Positions 33,771 to 41,933 of a stretch of DNA of 64,000 nucleotides are shown piece after piece. This DNA comes from a bacterium (GTDB lineage: Bacteria > Bacteroidota > Bacteroidia > Flavobacteriales_D > Crocinitomicaceae): NCBI GenBank assembly GCA_024742305.1, contig JANSYQ010000003.1:1-64000 (forward strand). Reading direction: 5' to 3'. Position 1 is the first letter of the stretch. Every line of letters begins with the position of its first letter. Position numbers and translations under genes: made by a program. The notes below the pieces were generated by a model that was given only the letters and a program-made list of their open reading frames with translations, was not told the origin of the DNA and made no database searches.

Positions 33771-34736
33771 TCAATAATACTTCTCCTCCGAAAGATAATT
33801 CGTCACGTAATCTGCGACTCCTTCTTCCAAGGAATGAAACGGTTTTGAGTAACCAGAATTGATCAATTTGGACATATCTGCCTCGGTGAAATACTGATAC
33901 TTGTCTCGAATGTCCGCTGGTGTGTCGATGAACGAGATGTTCGGCTCTTTCCCCATTGCTTTGAACGTGTTCTTTGTCAAATCGAGGAAAGAACGTGCAT
34001 TTCCTGAACCAAGGTTGTAAATTCCGGAAGCGGGTGGCGTGTCCATCAAATAATGACATACTTCCACCACGTCTTTGACATATACGAAATCACGCAATTG
34101 CTCTCCGTCTTTGTAATCGTCTCGGTGCGAACGGAACAACTTCATTCCTCCAGTTTCTCCAATCTGATTGAAGGCGTGGAAAATTACAGATGCCATTCGT
34201 CCTTTGTGGTATTCGTTCGGGCCGTAAACGTTGAAGAATTTCAATCCCGCCCAAAATGGAGGCGTACCTTCTTGCGTAAGTACCCATTTATCAAAATCGT
34301 TCTTGGAATCACCATACGGGTTCAAGGGAGTTAGATCGTTGACAATTCCGTGATCGTCTTTATATCCGTGCTCACCCAATCCGTAGGTAGCCGCAGAGCT
34401 TGCGTACACTAGGGGGATGTTGAACTTCACACACAAATTCCAAACGTCTTTTGAGTAATTGACATTCAGTTTATCGAAAATAGAACGGTCGAATTCGGTG
34501 GTATCTGTTCTTGCGCCGATGTGATAAATAAAGTTGACCTCCTCACCAAATTGCTCTAGCCATTGAATGAAATCTTTCCGACCAACTTTTGCGGCAAGTG
34601 TTTTCCCCTCTAGGTTTTTGTCTTTATCCGTTTTCGAAAAATCATCGACAACGACAATATTCTCATGTCCCGCCTGATTCAGTCGACTTACCAGGCAGCT
34701 TCCAATGAAGCCCGCGGCTCCTGTAACTACAATCAT
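33771..34736 (-). CDS. rfaD: ADP-glyceromanno-heptose 6-epimerase
   Basis: A 321-residue short-chain-dehydrogenase-type enzyme that makes ADP-L-glycero-D-manno-heptose for the lipopolysaccharide core. The NAD(P)-binding GxxGxxG is GAAGFIGSCLVSRL (6-19); the family-specific KVGRKDF and FIYHIGARTDTTEFD follow; catalytic Tyr and Lys are in PYGDSKNDFDKWV; FFNVYGPNEYHKGRMASV is diagnostic of HldD/RfaD. The gene ends next to the tandem repeat and follows a kinase gene by 2 bases. Confidence 0.93.
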   Translation of the reverse strand: MIVVTGAAGFIGSCLVSRLNQAGHENIVVVDDFSKTDKDKNLEGKTLAAKVGRKDFIQWLEQFGEEVNFIYHIGARTDTTEFDRSIFDKLNVNYSKDVWNLCVKFNIPLVYASSAATYGLGEHGYKDDHGIVNDLTPLNPYGDSKNDFDKWVLTQEGTPPFWAGLKFFNVYGPNEYHKGRMASVIFHAFNQIGETGGMKLFRSHRDDYKDGEQLRDFVYVKDVVEVCHYLMDTPPASGIYNLGSGNARSFLDLTKNTFKAMGKEPNISFIDTPADIRDKYQYFTEADMSKLINSGYSKPFHSLEEGVADYVTNYLSEEKYY

Positions 34737-34738
34737 GC

Positions 34739-35353
34739 TTAAAACAATCCGTTGATTTCCGCGTCAATCGCGTTAATGATGGTTCCTAGGTCCTCTTTAC
34801 TTTCTGGGAAATTGTTATTGTCTACATCAATAATCAACAATTTACCTTTGTCATACGTTGAAATCCATGCTTCGTAGCGTTCGTTCAATCGTTTTAGGTA
34901 ATCCAAACGGATACTTTCTTCATAGTCACGACCGCGACGCTGAATTTGATTTACCAATGTAGGAACGCTTGCGCGCAAATAGATCAATAGATCGGGAGCG
35001 GATACGAAGGAATCCATCAGGTTGAAAAGCGAGAAGTAGTTTTCAAAATCGCGCGTTGTCATCAATCCCATGGAGTGCAAATTCGGTGCAAAAATAAAGG
35101 CATCTTCATAAATCGTTCGATCTTGAATTACCGTTTTCTCTGCTTTTTGAATTTCCTGAATTTGTGTGAAACGACTGTTGAGGTAATATATTTGAAGGTT
35201 GAAGGACCAACGTTGCATATCTTCGTAGAAGTCATTCAGATAAGGATTCTGTTCAACGTCTTCGAAATGCGTGTCCCATCCAAAGTGTTTCGCCAATTCC
35301 TTGGTCAATGTGGTCTTCCCTGATCCTATATTTCCCGCTATTGCAATATGCAT
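34739..35353 (-). CDS. Deoxynucleoside kinase
   Basis: A 204-residue kinase of the dNK/dGK-dCK family that phosphorylates deoxynucleosides in salvage. The P-loop is AGNIGSGKTTLTKEL (6-20); QDRTIYEDAFIFA is the ERS/DRT-type motif with the catalytic Glu/Arg pair; the lid region is RRGRDYEESIRLDYLKRLNE. Specificity cannot be read. The gene is two bases upstream of rfaD, so they are transcribed together. The upstream gap 35354-35476 holds a small palindrome GTCCTAGGAC and an inverted pair CAGTCC/GGACTG. Confidence 0.9.
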   Translation of the reverse strand: MHIAIAGNIGSGKTTLTKELAKHFGWDTHFEDVEQNPYLNDFYEDMQRWSFNLQIYYLNSRFTQIQEIQKAEKTVIQDRTIYEDAFIFAPNLHSMGLMTTRDFENYFSLFNLMDSFVSAPDLLIYLRASVPTLVNQIQRRGRDYEESIRLDYLKRLNERYEAWISTYDKGKLLIIDVDNNNFPESKEDLGTIINAIDAEINGLF

Positions 35354-35476
35354 AATTCTTACAGTCTTTAATCCTTCGTCTTATTTGCCTTGCTGGCTTA
35401 ACCTCAGTCCTAGGACGCTTTCGTTCCTATTTTTTTGGACTGACTAAATTACAACAATTGGGCAAAGAATCAACAA

Positions 35477-36334
35477 CTAATTGTTGAAATGCAAGGTATA
35501 TTTATGAACAGTTTTGGAAGTTCGGAAATACAGGTGGGTTCCCATGATTTGCATCTCGGAAATTCCTTCTTTGGGTAGTTGAAAAATCACCTGTTCTTCG
35601 ATAGCGCCTTGTAATAAACCTAGCGTTACAACCTCCTCGTTGCGCAATCGGAACAAATGACTCTCTTGATCTGCAGCGATGGTCGTTTCTCCAATCGAAT
35701 CCCATTTGTTTAGGAGTCCGCCATAGAAGTCAAGTTGATACACTCCTTTCGATGCATCAAAAACATAGAGGTATTGCCCTGCTTCCAAAATTTTATCGAT
35801 GCTGTTCAATCCTAAAATTCCCATGACATTCACGATTTCCAAATTGACTTCGCCGAGGGTATTCAATGAAATCAATTTCAGGGTGGAGTTGACATTATCG
35901 TACACCCAAAGTAGCTCAGGACGCGTAGAGGTGGCAATCCATTCCGCATTGTAAATTTGGTAATCCGCCAAGTCGATGCAATCTTCCGTAGCCGTTAAAG
36001 TATTGTCCAAAAAACACAAGGTTTGCTGCTCTTGAGAGAAGTAAATCAACTTCATGGAATTCACGGGTGCCAGTTGTGTTACCTGACCAAAAGATTTGAT
36101 GCTCTGTTGAAATTTCAGCACTCCGGTAGAGTCGTACTTTTTAATGGATTCACCATCCGATATATAAACGTTTTCCAATTTATCAACGCTCCAAATATCA
36201 TCGGGATTCATTTTGAATTGATGCTCAGCCGACCATAAATACACGATTGTGTCGCCGTTATGCATCAGAGTATCCTGTGCTGAAAGGTATCCTCCCAACA
36301 TCAGGAAAAGCATCAAAATTCCTTTACTCAACAT
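35477..36334 (-). CDS. Exported beta-propeller-like protein, unknown function
   Basis: A 285-residue exported protein from ATG 36334 (signal peptide MLSKGILMLFLMLGGYLSAQ). The mature part has a repeated strand pattern: DDIWSVDKLENVYISDGESI, a central part with LLWVYDNVNSTLKLIS and LDFYGGLLNKWDSIGE. This resembles a beta-propeller of NHL type, often seen in Bacteroidota after GH3 genes; no enzyme motif is visible. The start overlaps the end of the upstream GH3 gene by 11 bases, so the two are co-translated. Confidence 0.65.
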   Translation of the reverse strand: MLSKGILMLFLMLGGYLSAQDTLMHNGDTIVYLWSAEHQFKMNPDDIWSVDKLENVYISDGESIKKYDSTGVLKFQQSIKSFGQVTQLAPVNSMKLIYFSQEQQTLCFLDNTLTATEDCIDLADYQIYNAEWIATSTRPELLWVYDNVNSTLKLISLNTLGEVNLEIVNVMGILGLNSIDKILEAGQYLYVFDASKGVYQLDFYGGLLNKWDSIGETTIAADQESHLFRLRNEEVVTLGLLQGAIEEQVIFQLPKEGISEMQIMGTHLYFRTSKTVHKYTLHFNN

Positions 36335-37859
36335 AGTTTTCCGGTTGACACAATTGCAAGATTTGTTCCACAATTTCGCGATTATTCATCAATCTAGGTA
36401 TTTTATGCTGTCCGCCCAATTTGCCTTGTTTCTTCAGCCAAAGATCGAACACATCCGGTGTGATCATCTGAATTTTCGGATGGTCAAGAATCAAATCGTT
36501 GTAGCGTTTTGCATCGTAGTCGCTGTTTAGTTCGCGAAGGGTTTCATCCAACACACGACTAAAACGTTCCATATCGTCCGGATATTGCTCAAACCCGATT
36601 AACCACTCATGTGCGCCCTTCTCTTTGTTTTCCATGTAGACCGGTGCCACCGTGTAATCTCGGATTTGTGCATTGGTCTTGGAGCAGGCAACGGAAACCG
36701 CTCGTTCCGCATTTTCCACAATAAGTTCCTCCCCAAAAGTATTGATGTAGCTCTTCGTTCGGCCCGTGATTTTAAAACGATACGGCGCAGTCGAGGTAAA
36801 TCGAATGGTATCACCAAGAAGGTAGCGCCAAAGTCCGCCATTGGAGGAAATAACGACTGCATAATTGACGTCTTTTTCTACCTCGCTAATTGGCAGTACT
36901 TTTTTCGAATCGATGCCTTCATAATCCGACATAGGGATAAATTCGAAGAAGATGCCATAATCGAGCATCAACAACATTTCATCGCTATTTACTTGATCTT
37001 GAATACCGAAAAAGCCCTCGGAAGCATTGTATGTTTCTACGTAGTTCATTCCGTCGTAAGGAATGAGCTTTTTGAATTGCTCTCGATAAGGCTCAAAGCT
37101 CACACCTCCATGCATGAAAAGCTCTAGATTGGGCCAAACCTCTTTCAGGTTATCGGCTCCCGAAATTTCCAAGATACGATTGGACAAAACCATGGTCCAG
37201 CTCGGTACACCCGCCAAAATGTACACGTCTTCCTTCATGGTAGAAAGTGCCATCTTCTCAATTTTCGTTTCCCATTCACTCAAAAGAGCAATTTCTTTCG
37301 CAGGAGTCCTGCGAATTTCTGCCCACCATGGGAGATTCTTCAAAATGATGGCAGACAAATCTCCTGAGTACGAATCCGGCATTAAAGGATTCGGGTTAAC
37401 CTGTGCGCTTCCACCAATAATTAGGTGTTTGCCGTTGTATAATTTCCGGTTGGGATGATTGTGATAATACAAGCCTAGCAGATCTTTTCCGCCTTTGTAA
37501 TGACAATCTTCCAAAGATTCCTTTGTCACTGGAATTAGCTTGCTTCGGGTAGAGGTTGTTCCTGAAGATTTTGCAAACCATTTTGTTTCTCCCGGCCACA
37601 ATAAATCCTGTTCACCCTGCATTGCTCTGTCGATGTACGGCTTCATAGTATCGTAATCCGACAGCGGCATATTACGGCGGAATTGCTCATAAGTTCTAAC
37701 GTCATTCAAACCAAACGATTTCCCGTATTCCGTGTATTTCCCAGCTTGAAGGAGTTCCTCAAAAACCTCCCACTGCACCTCGATTGGGTGCATGCGAAAC
37801 AAGTCGATTTGATGCATTCGCTTTTTAATCAGCCAAGAAAAAATGGAATTAAACGGCAT
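36324..37859 (-). CDS. GH3-family acyl-adenylate enzyme (first paralogue)
   Basis: A 511-residue protein of the GH3 family, named after plant auxin/jasmonate acyl-acid amido synthetases of the adenylate-forming superfamily. The ATP-binding motif FAKSSGTTSTRSKLIPVTKE lies near residue 100-120; other motifs are LIIGGSAQ, AGVPSWTMVLSNRILE, VETYNASEGFFGIQDQ and LWRYLLGDTIRFTS, and TGRTKSYINTFGEELIVENA. Bacterial members have no established substrate. The start is ATG 37859; a longer frame to 37913 would read through a hairpin. A terminator ends only 17 bases before this ATG, with no promoter in between, so expression may depend on read-through from the small gene upstream. Confidence 0.85.
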   Translation of the reverse strand: MPFNSIFSWLIKKRMHQIDLFRMHPIEVQWEVFEELLQAGKYTEYGKSFGLNDVRTYEQFRRNMPLSDYDTMKPYIDRAMQGEQDLLWPGETKWFAKSSGTTSTRSKLIPVTKESLEDCHYKGGKDLLGLYYHNHPNRKLYNGKHLIIGGSAQVNPNPLMPDSYSGDLSAIILKNLPWWAEIRRTPAKEIALLSEWETKIEKMALSTMKEDVYILAGVPSWTMVLSNRILEISGADNLKEVWPNLELFMHGGVSFEPYREQFKKLIPYDGMNYVETYNASEGFFGIQDQVNSDEMLLMLDYGIFFEFIPMSDYEGIDSKKVLPISEVEKDVNYAVVISSNGGLWRYLLGDTIRFTSTAPYRFKITGRTKSYINTFGEELIVENAERAVSVACSKTNAQIRDYTVAPVYMENKEKGAHEWLIGFEQYPDDMERFSRVLDETLRELNSDYDAKRYNDLILDHPKIQMITPDVFDLWLKKQGKLGGQHKIPRLMNNREIVEQILQLCQPENYVE

Positions 37860-37875
37860 AGCGTGAATAGTTAAA

Positions 37876-37909
37876 ACAAAAAAATCCTGCCATAACAAGG
37901 TATGACAGG
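37876..37909 (-). terminator. Terminator/attenuator between small peptide gene and GH3
   Basis: On the minus strand the stem CCTGTCATA (37909-37901) pairs with TATGGCAGG (37894-37886, one G-U) around a 6-base loop and is followed by ATTTTTTTG. It lies 31 bases after the stop of the 32-residue gene and 17 bases before the GH3 ATG. Confidence 0.75.
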
Positions 37910-37939
37910 ACAATAATTTTAAACCTTAAATCTGTGGAA

Positions 37940-38038
37940 TTACCCCCAAATAAGGATCGCAGTAATCACACCCAAAAGAGCAATTGTGATGATAGTTCCT
38001 ACGGCCGCTGTAGATTGTTCAAAAAAATTATCCGGCAT
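37940..38038 (-). CDS. 32-residue single-helix membrane peptide
   Basis: An open frame from ATG 38038 to TAA 37940 encodes 32 residues: a short acidic/polar N-terminus (MPDNFFEQST) and one transmembrane helix (AAVGTIITIALLGVITAILI) ending in WG. It is too short for usual gene callers. Support comes from a full -7 promoter box (TATCTTTG, 38063-38056) 17 bases upstream, and a strong terminator 31 bases downstream, making a self-contained transcription unit. It precedes a GH3 gene in the same direction. I know no family for it; possibilities are a small membrane-protein regulator, a toxin-like peptide, or a leader peptide for GH3 control. Confidence 0.6.
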   Translation of the reverse strand: MPDNFFEQSTAAVGTIITIALLGVITAILIWG

Positions 38039-38055
38039 AGCTTCTAGTTTTTTTC

Positions 38056-38063
38056 CAAAGATA
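38056..38063 (-). promoter_or_regulatory. -7 element of the 32-residue gene
   Basis: TATCTTTG on the minus strand fits TAnnTTTG exactly and is 17 bases from the ATG. The nearest TTG upstream is 27 bases away, longer than ideal, so the -33 element is unclear. Confidence 0.5.
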
Positions 38064-38193
38064 CTAAAAAATGCCTATTGGTATCGCCTTCAATGTTAAT
38101 GAAACACTAAGTCCAGTTTGTTGATTTCTTAATGATTGACTAACAGGCAGGTAGTTTGTGAGAATTACTATTGTGTGGATTTTTACCTATTCA

Positions 38194-39756
38194 ATGAAAG
38201 CTGAAAAACTAATTAACGCTGGATCACTAACGGAACAACGAGAGTCGAGAAGAATCGCTCCTTTGGTTGCCATTCGCTCTCCGAAGAAATCATCTCAACA
38301 AGAAACACTGACCAAGCTTTTACAACAGGCGCGGTACACGGAATTTGGAATGTATCACGACTTCAAGGGCATTTTGAAATCAATGGATCCCGTTCGTTCA
38401 TTTCAGAGCACGGTTCCTGTTACGAATTATGAAAAGTTTCACGACGACTGGCTGCACCGAGCCATTGATGGCGAGTCCGACCTCATTTGGCCCGGATTGA
38501 TTCGATATTACGCGCTGTCTTCCGGAACAACGAAAGGAGGAAGCAAATTTATTCCTGTGAGTGAGTCCATGCTTCGTCAGTTCAAAAAAACGTCGTTTCA
38601 ACAGGTATCTGAAATCAGTACGAACCAACTGGGGGCTTCGTTGATTAAGTCGAAGGCGTTGATTATTGGTGGATCTACGTCCTTACGTGTCAAAGGAGAT
38701 ATTCGGATTGGCGATCTCAGCGGAATCCTAGCTAAGAATAAATCGTGGGTATTTTCCTCTATGTCGAAACCGGGAAAGAAAATTTCTCAAATCAATGACT
38801 GGGAGGAAAAGATGAACAAGATTGTAGAGAAGGCTCCGAAGTGGAACATAGGCGTAATTGCTGGCGTTCCCTCATGGATATCTCTACTCATGGAACGTAT
38901 TATTAAGCGCTATCAATTAAATTCAATTCATGAGATTTGGCCCAACCTACAGTTGTACGTTCACGGCGGAATCTTCTTGGAGCCTTACAAGGATAAAATT
39001 GACAAAATGTGCAGCAAGCCGCTGTTCTATCAAAATACGTTCCTTGCGAGTGAAGGGTACTTTGGATATCAAAAGGAATTGAATAACCCGCACATGACCT
39101 TGCTTACGAAACATGGAGTTTTCTATGAATTTGTGGAGGCTGCGTCTTTTGAATCGTTGCGGTACGGTCAATTTGAAGATGTGAAAACGCTTACTTTGAA
39201 TGAGGTTCAGGAAAACGTTCCGTACTGCATGATTATCAGCACCTGTTCTGGTTTGTGGCGCTACAACATTGGCGACCTTATTGTTTTTGACGATGTTGCT
39301 TCGAGAAGGTTTAAGATCATTGGTAGAGTATCGTACAACCTTAACATTTGTGGAGAACATTTATCGGAAGAGAACATTTCTACTGCGGTTGTGGATACCG
39401 GACGCCGTTATGGTGCAGAAATTCAAGAATTCTGCTCGTATGCGAACCGGAAAACGAACCGCCATGAATGGTATATTGGTGTGGATCGTTCCATTCCAGA
39501 ATCGGAATTTGAAGTGTACTTAGACGAACGCTTGAAGCAGCTGAATGATGATTATTATACCTCTCGTAAATTCATATTGAAGCGCCCGAAGGTGAAAACT
39601 TTGCCCATTGACAAATTCTACGAATTCATGGCGATTCATCACCGTATCGGTTCTCAAAGCAAGTTCCCTCGCGTATTGAACGAATCGTTGGTACGCAAAT
39701 GGCAAGCCTTTCTATCGAATGGGAATACGTTTTCGGATGATTTGGAGGGAGAGTAA
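38194..39756 (+). CDS. GH3-family acyl-adenylate enzyme (second paralogue)
   Basis: A 520-residue GH3 protein, divergent from the paralogue at 36324-37859. It keeps the ATP-binding motif LSSGTTKGGSKFIPVS, and LIIGGSTSLR, AGVPSWISLLMERIIK, NTFLASEGYFGYQKEL, LWRYNIGDLIVFDD and IIGRVSYNLNICGEHLSEEN. The adenylate-type Asp in GDLIVFDD and the SSGTT loop are intact, so it should be active. The start is taken at ATG 38194 (KAEKLINAGSL); a GTG at 38158 would add 12 residues. It ends before a shared terminator. The two enzymes may act on related acyl substrates (inference). Confidence 0.85.
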   Translation: MKAEKLINAGSLTEQRESRRIAPLVAIRSPKKSSQQETLTKLLQQARYTEFGMYHDFKGILKSMDPVRSFQSTVPVTNYEKFHDDWLHRAIDGESDLIWPGLIRYYALSSGTTKGGSKFIPVSESMLRQFKKTSFQQVSEISTNQLGASLIKSKALIIGGSTSLRVKGDIRIGDLSGILAKNKSWVFSSMSKPGKKISQINDWEEKMNKIVEKAPKWNIGVIAGVPSWISLLMERIIKRYQLNSIHEIWPNLQLYVHGGIFLEPYKDKIDKMCSKPLFYQNTFLASEGYFGYQKELNNPHMTLLTKHGVFYEFVEAASFESLRYGQFEDVKTLTLNEVQENVPYCMIISTCSGLWRYNIGDLIVFDDVASRRFKIIGRVSYNLNICGEHLSEENISTAVVDTGRRYGAEIQEFCSYANRKTNRHEWYIGVDRSIPESEFEVYLDERLKQLNDDYYTSRKFILKRPKVKTLPIDKFYEFMAIHHRIGSQSKFPRVLNESLVRKWQAFLSNGNTFSDDLEGE

Positions 39757-39854
39757 AGATTTAAAGTGATAAGTCAGAAGTGGAAGATAGAACGTGGAAA
39801 GTTGACGCCGAGCAGTACATCAACTTCTCTCTTCTCACTTTGCTCTTCTCACTA

Positions 39855-39904
39855 AAAAACAAAAGCCGTCCCTCGAGCGGAGTCGAGAGGCGGCTTTTGT
39901 TTTG
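39855..39904. terminator. Bidirectional terminator with REP-like insert
   Basis: AACAAAAGCCG (39859-39869) is inverted as CGGCTTTTGTT (39891-39901) and ends in T-runs on both strands, between the convergent GH3 and BI-1 genes. The apex holds a second hairpin CTCGA-GCGGAG-TCGAG (39872-39887), so the structure looks like a terminator carrying a REP-type palindrome. Confidence 0.85.
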
Positions 39905-39921
39905 AATCTTTATTGTATTTT

Positions 39922-40656
39922 CTAATCGTTTCCGCCCATTAAGCGAAGTAGCGACATAAATAAGTTGATGAACAGGATATACAAGATCAATCCTCCAACT
40001 AAGGCGAGCTTGTTTCGTTCCACTCCGTCCAACATTTGATTTTCAGCAGTATTTTTCAATTGCTGCATGAAGTATGCTGTCAATCCTGTGAATACGAATA
40101 CTCCAATAATCGCAATTACGAAATCCATCATTTCAGAACCGATCCATATGTTTGCGAAGCTCGCGATGAAAATTCCGATGAATGCCATGTAGAGAAGACT
40201 TCCAAACTTGGTTAGATCAGTTTTGGTGGTGTAACCAATGATCGCCATCGCCGCGAACGCCCCCGCTGCTGAGAAAAATGTCACCGCAATGGTTCCGATA
40301 GAATAAGTGATCATAATCACACTCAAACTGAAGCCCATCAGCACTGAATACCCGAGAAATAAAAGCAACAACAATCCGAGTGAAAGTCTGCGATATGCTA
40401 ATTGAATCACCAACCCCAATCCCACAGGCGCTAAGGAAACAACCCAAAACAGAACATTTGGAGAACCTGTGTTTGTTACTGGGTCAACATCTACGAAGTG
40501 GTTAAAAATAAATTCCGGGGTCCCAGCCATGTAAGCGATGATTCCAGAAATTGCCAAAGCGGCTCCCATGTACATGTACACATTCTTGAAAAAATCCTTG
40601 GTGATTTCCTTCGAGTACTCTCCACCAGAGGTGAACATGCTGTCTAAATTGCTCAT
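39922..40656 (-). CDS. Bax inhibitor-1/YccA family membrane protein
   Basis: A 244-residue protein with seven hydrophobic segments, beginning with the soluble start LDSMFTSGGEYSKEITKDFF that precedes the first helix in bacterial BI-1 proteins. Conserved parts are VYMYMGAALAISGIIAYMAG, TYSIGTIAVTFFSAAGAFAA and the last segments with YILFINLFMSLLRLMG. BI-1 proteins are calcium-leak channels or YccA-type modulators of the FtsH protease in the inner membrane. It starts two bases after the folE stop, indicating co-transcription. Confidence 0.88.
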   Translation of the reverse strand: MSNLDSMFTSGGEYSKEITKDFFKNVYMYMGAALAISGIIAYMAGTPEFIFNHFVDVDPVTNTGSPNVLFWVVSLAPVGLGLVIQLAYRRLSLGLLLLLFLGYSVLMGFSLSVIMITYSIGTIAVTFFSAAGAFAAMAIIGYTTKTDLTKFGSLLYMAFIGIFIASFANIWIGSEMMDFVIAIIGVFVFTGLTAYFMQQLKNTAENQMLDGVERNKLALVGGLILYILFINLFMSLLRLMGGND

Positions 40657-40658
40657 TG

Positions 40659-41249
40659 TTAATGTAGTTTTGCTTGTATTAAATTAATAAACTCTTTTCT
40701 TGTTGTGTCGCTGCTAAGGAATAAGCCCGTAAACGCACTAGATGTAGTTACCGAGTTTTGCTTCTGAACACCGCGCATCTGCATGCACATGTGTGAGGCC
40801 TCAATAACCACAGCCACTCCTTTCGGCGACAAAGTTCTTTGAATGCAATCGCGAATTTCAATCGTTAATCGCTCTTGCACCTGAAGTCGTCGCGAATAGG
40901 CATCTACCACACGAGGAATCTTGCTCAGTCCCACTATTTTCCCATTCGGAATGTACGCAACGTGCGCTTTTCCAAAGAAGGGTAACATGTGGTGTTCGCA
41001 CAACGAATACACCTCGATATCTTTCACAATCACCATTTCAGAGTATTCCTCGTTGAAAATGGCTTCTTGGATCAACCCATCCGGATTTTGATCGTAACCG
41101 TGAGTAAGATATTGCATTGCTTTAGCAACACGTTCCGGCGTTTTTTTAAGTCCTTCCCGGTTGGGATTTTCTCCAATTTTCACCAAAACATCTTGATAAT
41201 GCTGCATCAGGTTTTCCGTTGTCTCATCATCGTATATGCTGTCTTCCAT
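40659..41249 (-). CDS. folE: GTP cyclohydrolase I
   Basis: A 196-residue enzyme that converts GTP to dihydroneopterin triphosphate, the first step to folate and other pterins. The zinc and active-site residues are visible: [20 protein letters not shown] (Cys and His ligands), [22 protein letters not shown] (family signature), and a Cys in [15 protein letters not shown]. Length is normal. It lies downstream of a 6-carboxytetrahydropterin synthase gene, the next enzyme for queuosine-type products, and its stop is two bases from the BI-1 start. A weak -7 candidate (TACCTTTA) lies about 20 bases upstream. Confidence 0.95.
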   Translation of the reverse strand: MEDSIYDDETTENLMQHYQDVLVKIGENPNREGLKKTPERVAKAMQYLTHGYDQNPDGLIQEAIFNEEYSEMVIVKDIEVYSLCEHHMLPFFGKAHVAYIPNGKIVGLSKIPRVVDAYSRRLQVQERLTIEIRDCIQRTLSPKGVAVVIEASHMCMQMRGVQKQNSVTTSSAFTGLFLSSDTTRKEFINLIQAKLH

Positions 41250-41310
41250 GCTAACTGCTTATGTAAAGGTAGCGACAGTTGTCCTACCCTTGTGTTAAAA
41301 AAAGTAAATG

Positions 41311-41748
41311 TCAAAACGGCTCCTTTCCCCCGTAGTACTCTACGAAATTGTTTTCCGTTTCTACCAATTTGATCTTTGCCAATTCGCCGCCTTTCTCTTG
41401 GATCGGACCGGCCATAATATCCCAAAGTTCAATGGCAATATTCTCAGTAGATGGCAATATACCTTTGAGAAACGGCACATCCAAATTGAGGTTTCTATGG
41501 TCGAGTGGCTCAACAACATACTGCTTGATGATTTCACTCAAATCTTTCAGGTTCATCACAAAACCTGTGTCTGGGTGGGGAATGCCTTTGACCGTCACCC
41601 AAATGGAGAAATTGTGTCCGTGCCAATTTGCGTTGGCGCATTTTCCGAAAACTTCCTCGTTTTTCTCTTCGGACCAATTCTCATTATAGAGTTTGTGCGC
41701 GGCATTGAAGGTTTCCCTACGTGTAATGTAAACTGTTTTCAACTTCAA
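41311..41748 (-). CDS. queD: 6-carboxy-tetrahydropterin synthase (QueD/PTPS)
   Basis: A roughly 145-residue pterin enzyme: VYITRRETFNAAHKL has the first zinc His, GKCANANWHGHNF has the catalytic Cys and two further zinc His, and LDHRNLN and ENIAIELWDIM are the usual other motifs. It converts dihydroneopterin triphosphate to 6-carboxytetrahydropterin in queuosine synthesis. The upstream TTG at 41760 lies inside the -7 promoter box (TATATTTG, 41765-41758), so it cannot be translated; I place the start at TTG 41748, with TTG 41742 as an alternative. It is followed by folE, an ordinary functional pairing. Confidence 0.9.
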   Translation of the reverse strand: MKLKTVYITRRETFNAAHKLYNENWSEEKNEEVFGKCANANWHGHNFSIWVTVKGIPHPDTGFVMNLKDLSEIIKQYVVEPLDHRNLNLDVPFLKGILPSTENIAIELWDIMAGPIQEKGGELAKIKLVETENNFVEYYGGKEPF

Positions 41749-41757
41749 TGTTTTGTG

Positions 41758-41765
41758 CAAATATA
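41758..41765 (-). promoter_or_regulatory. -7 element of queD-folE
   Basis: TATATTTG on the minus strand fits TAnnTTTG exactly; the first possible start codon after it is TTG 41748, nine bases downstream, so the message has little or no leader. No TTG is seen at the -33 distance. Confidence 0.55.
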
Positions 41766-41933
41766 ACGTGAATCTTTTGTTTGACGATTAGCGGAGAGGT
41801 AGAAGGGATAATGAAGAAAGGAAAAGCCAGCATGCTACTTATTGTGGTAAGTCGTCCTTCCGCCTTCTATTTTCTACCGTCGAATGTTCGATCTATTATC
41901 CCTAGCTTTGAACCATCGGAAATATGCAGATAA

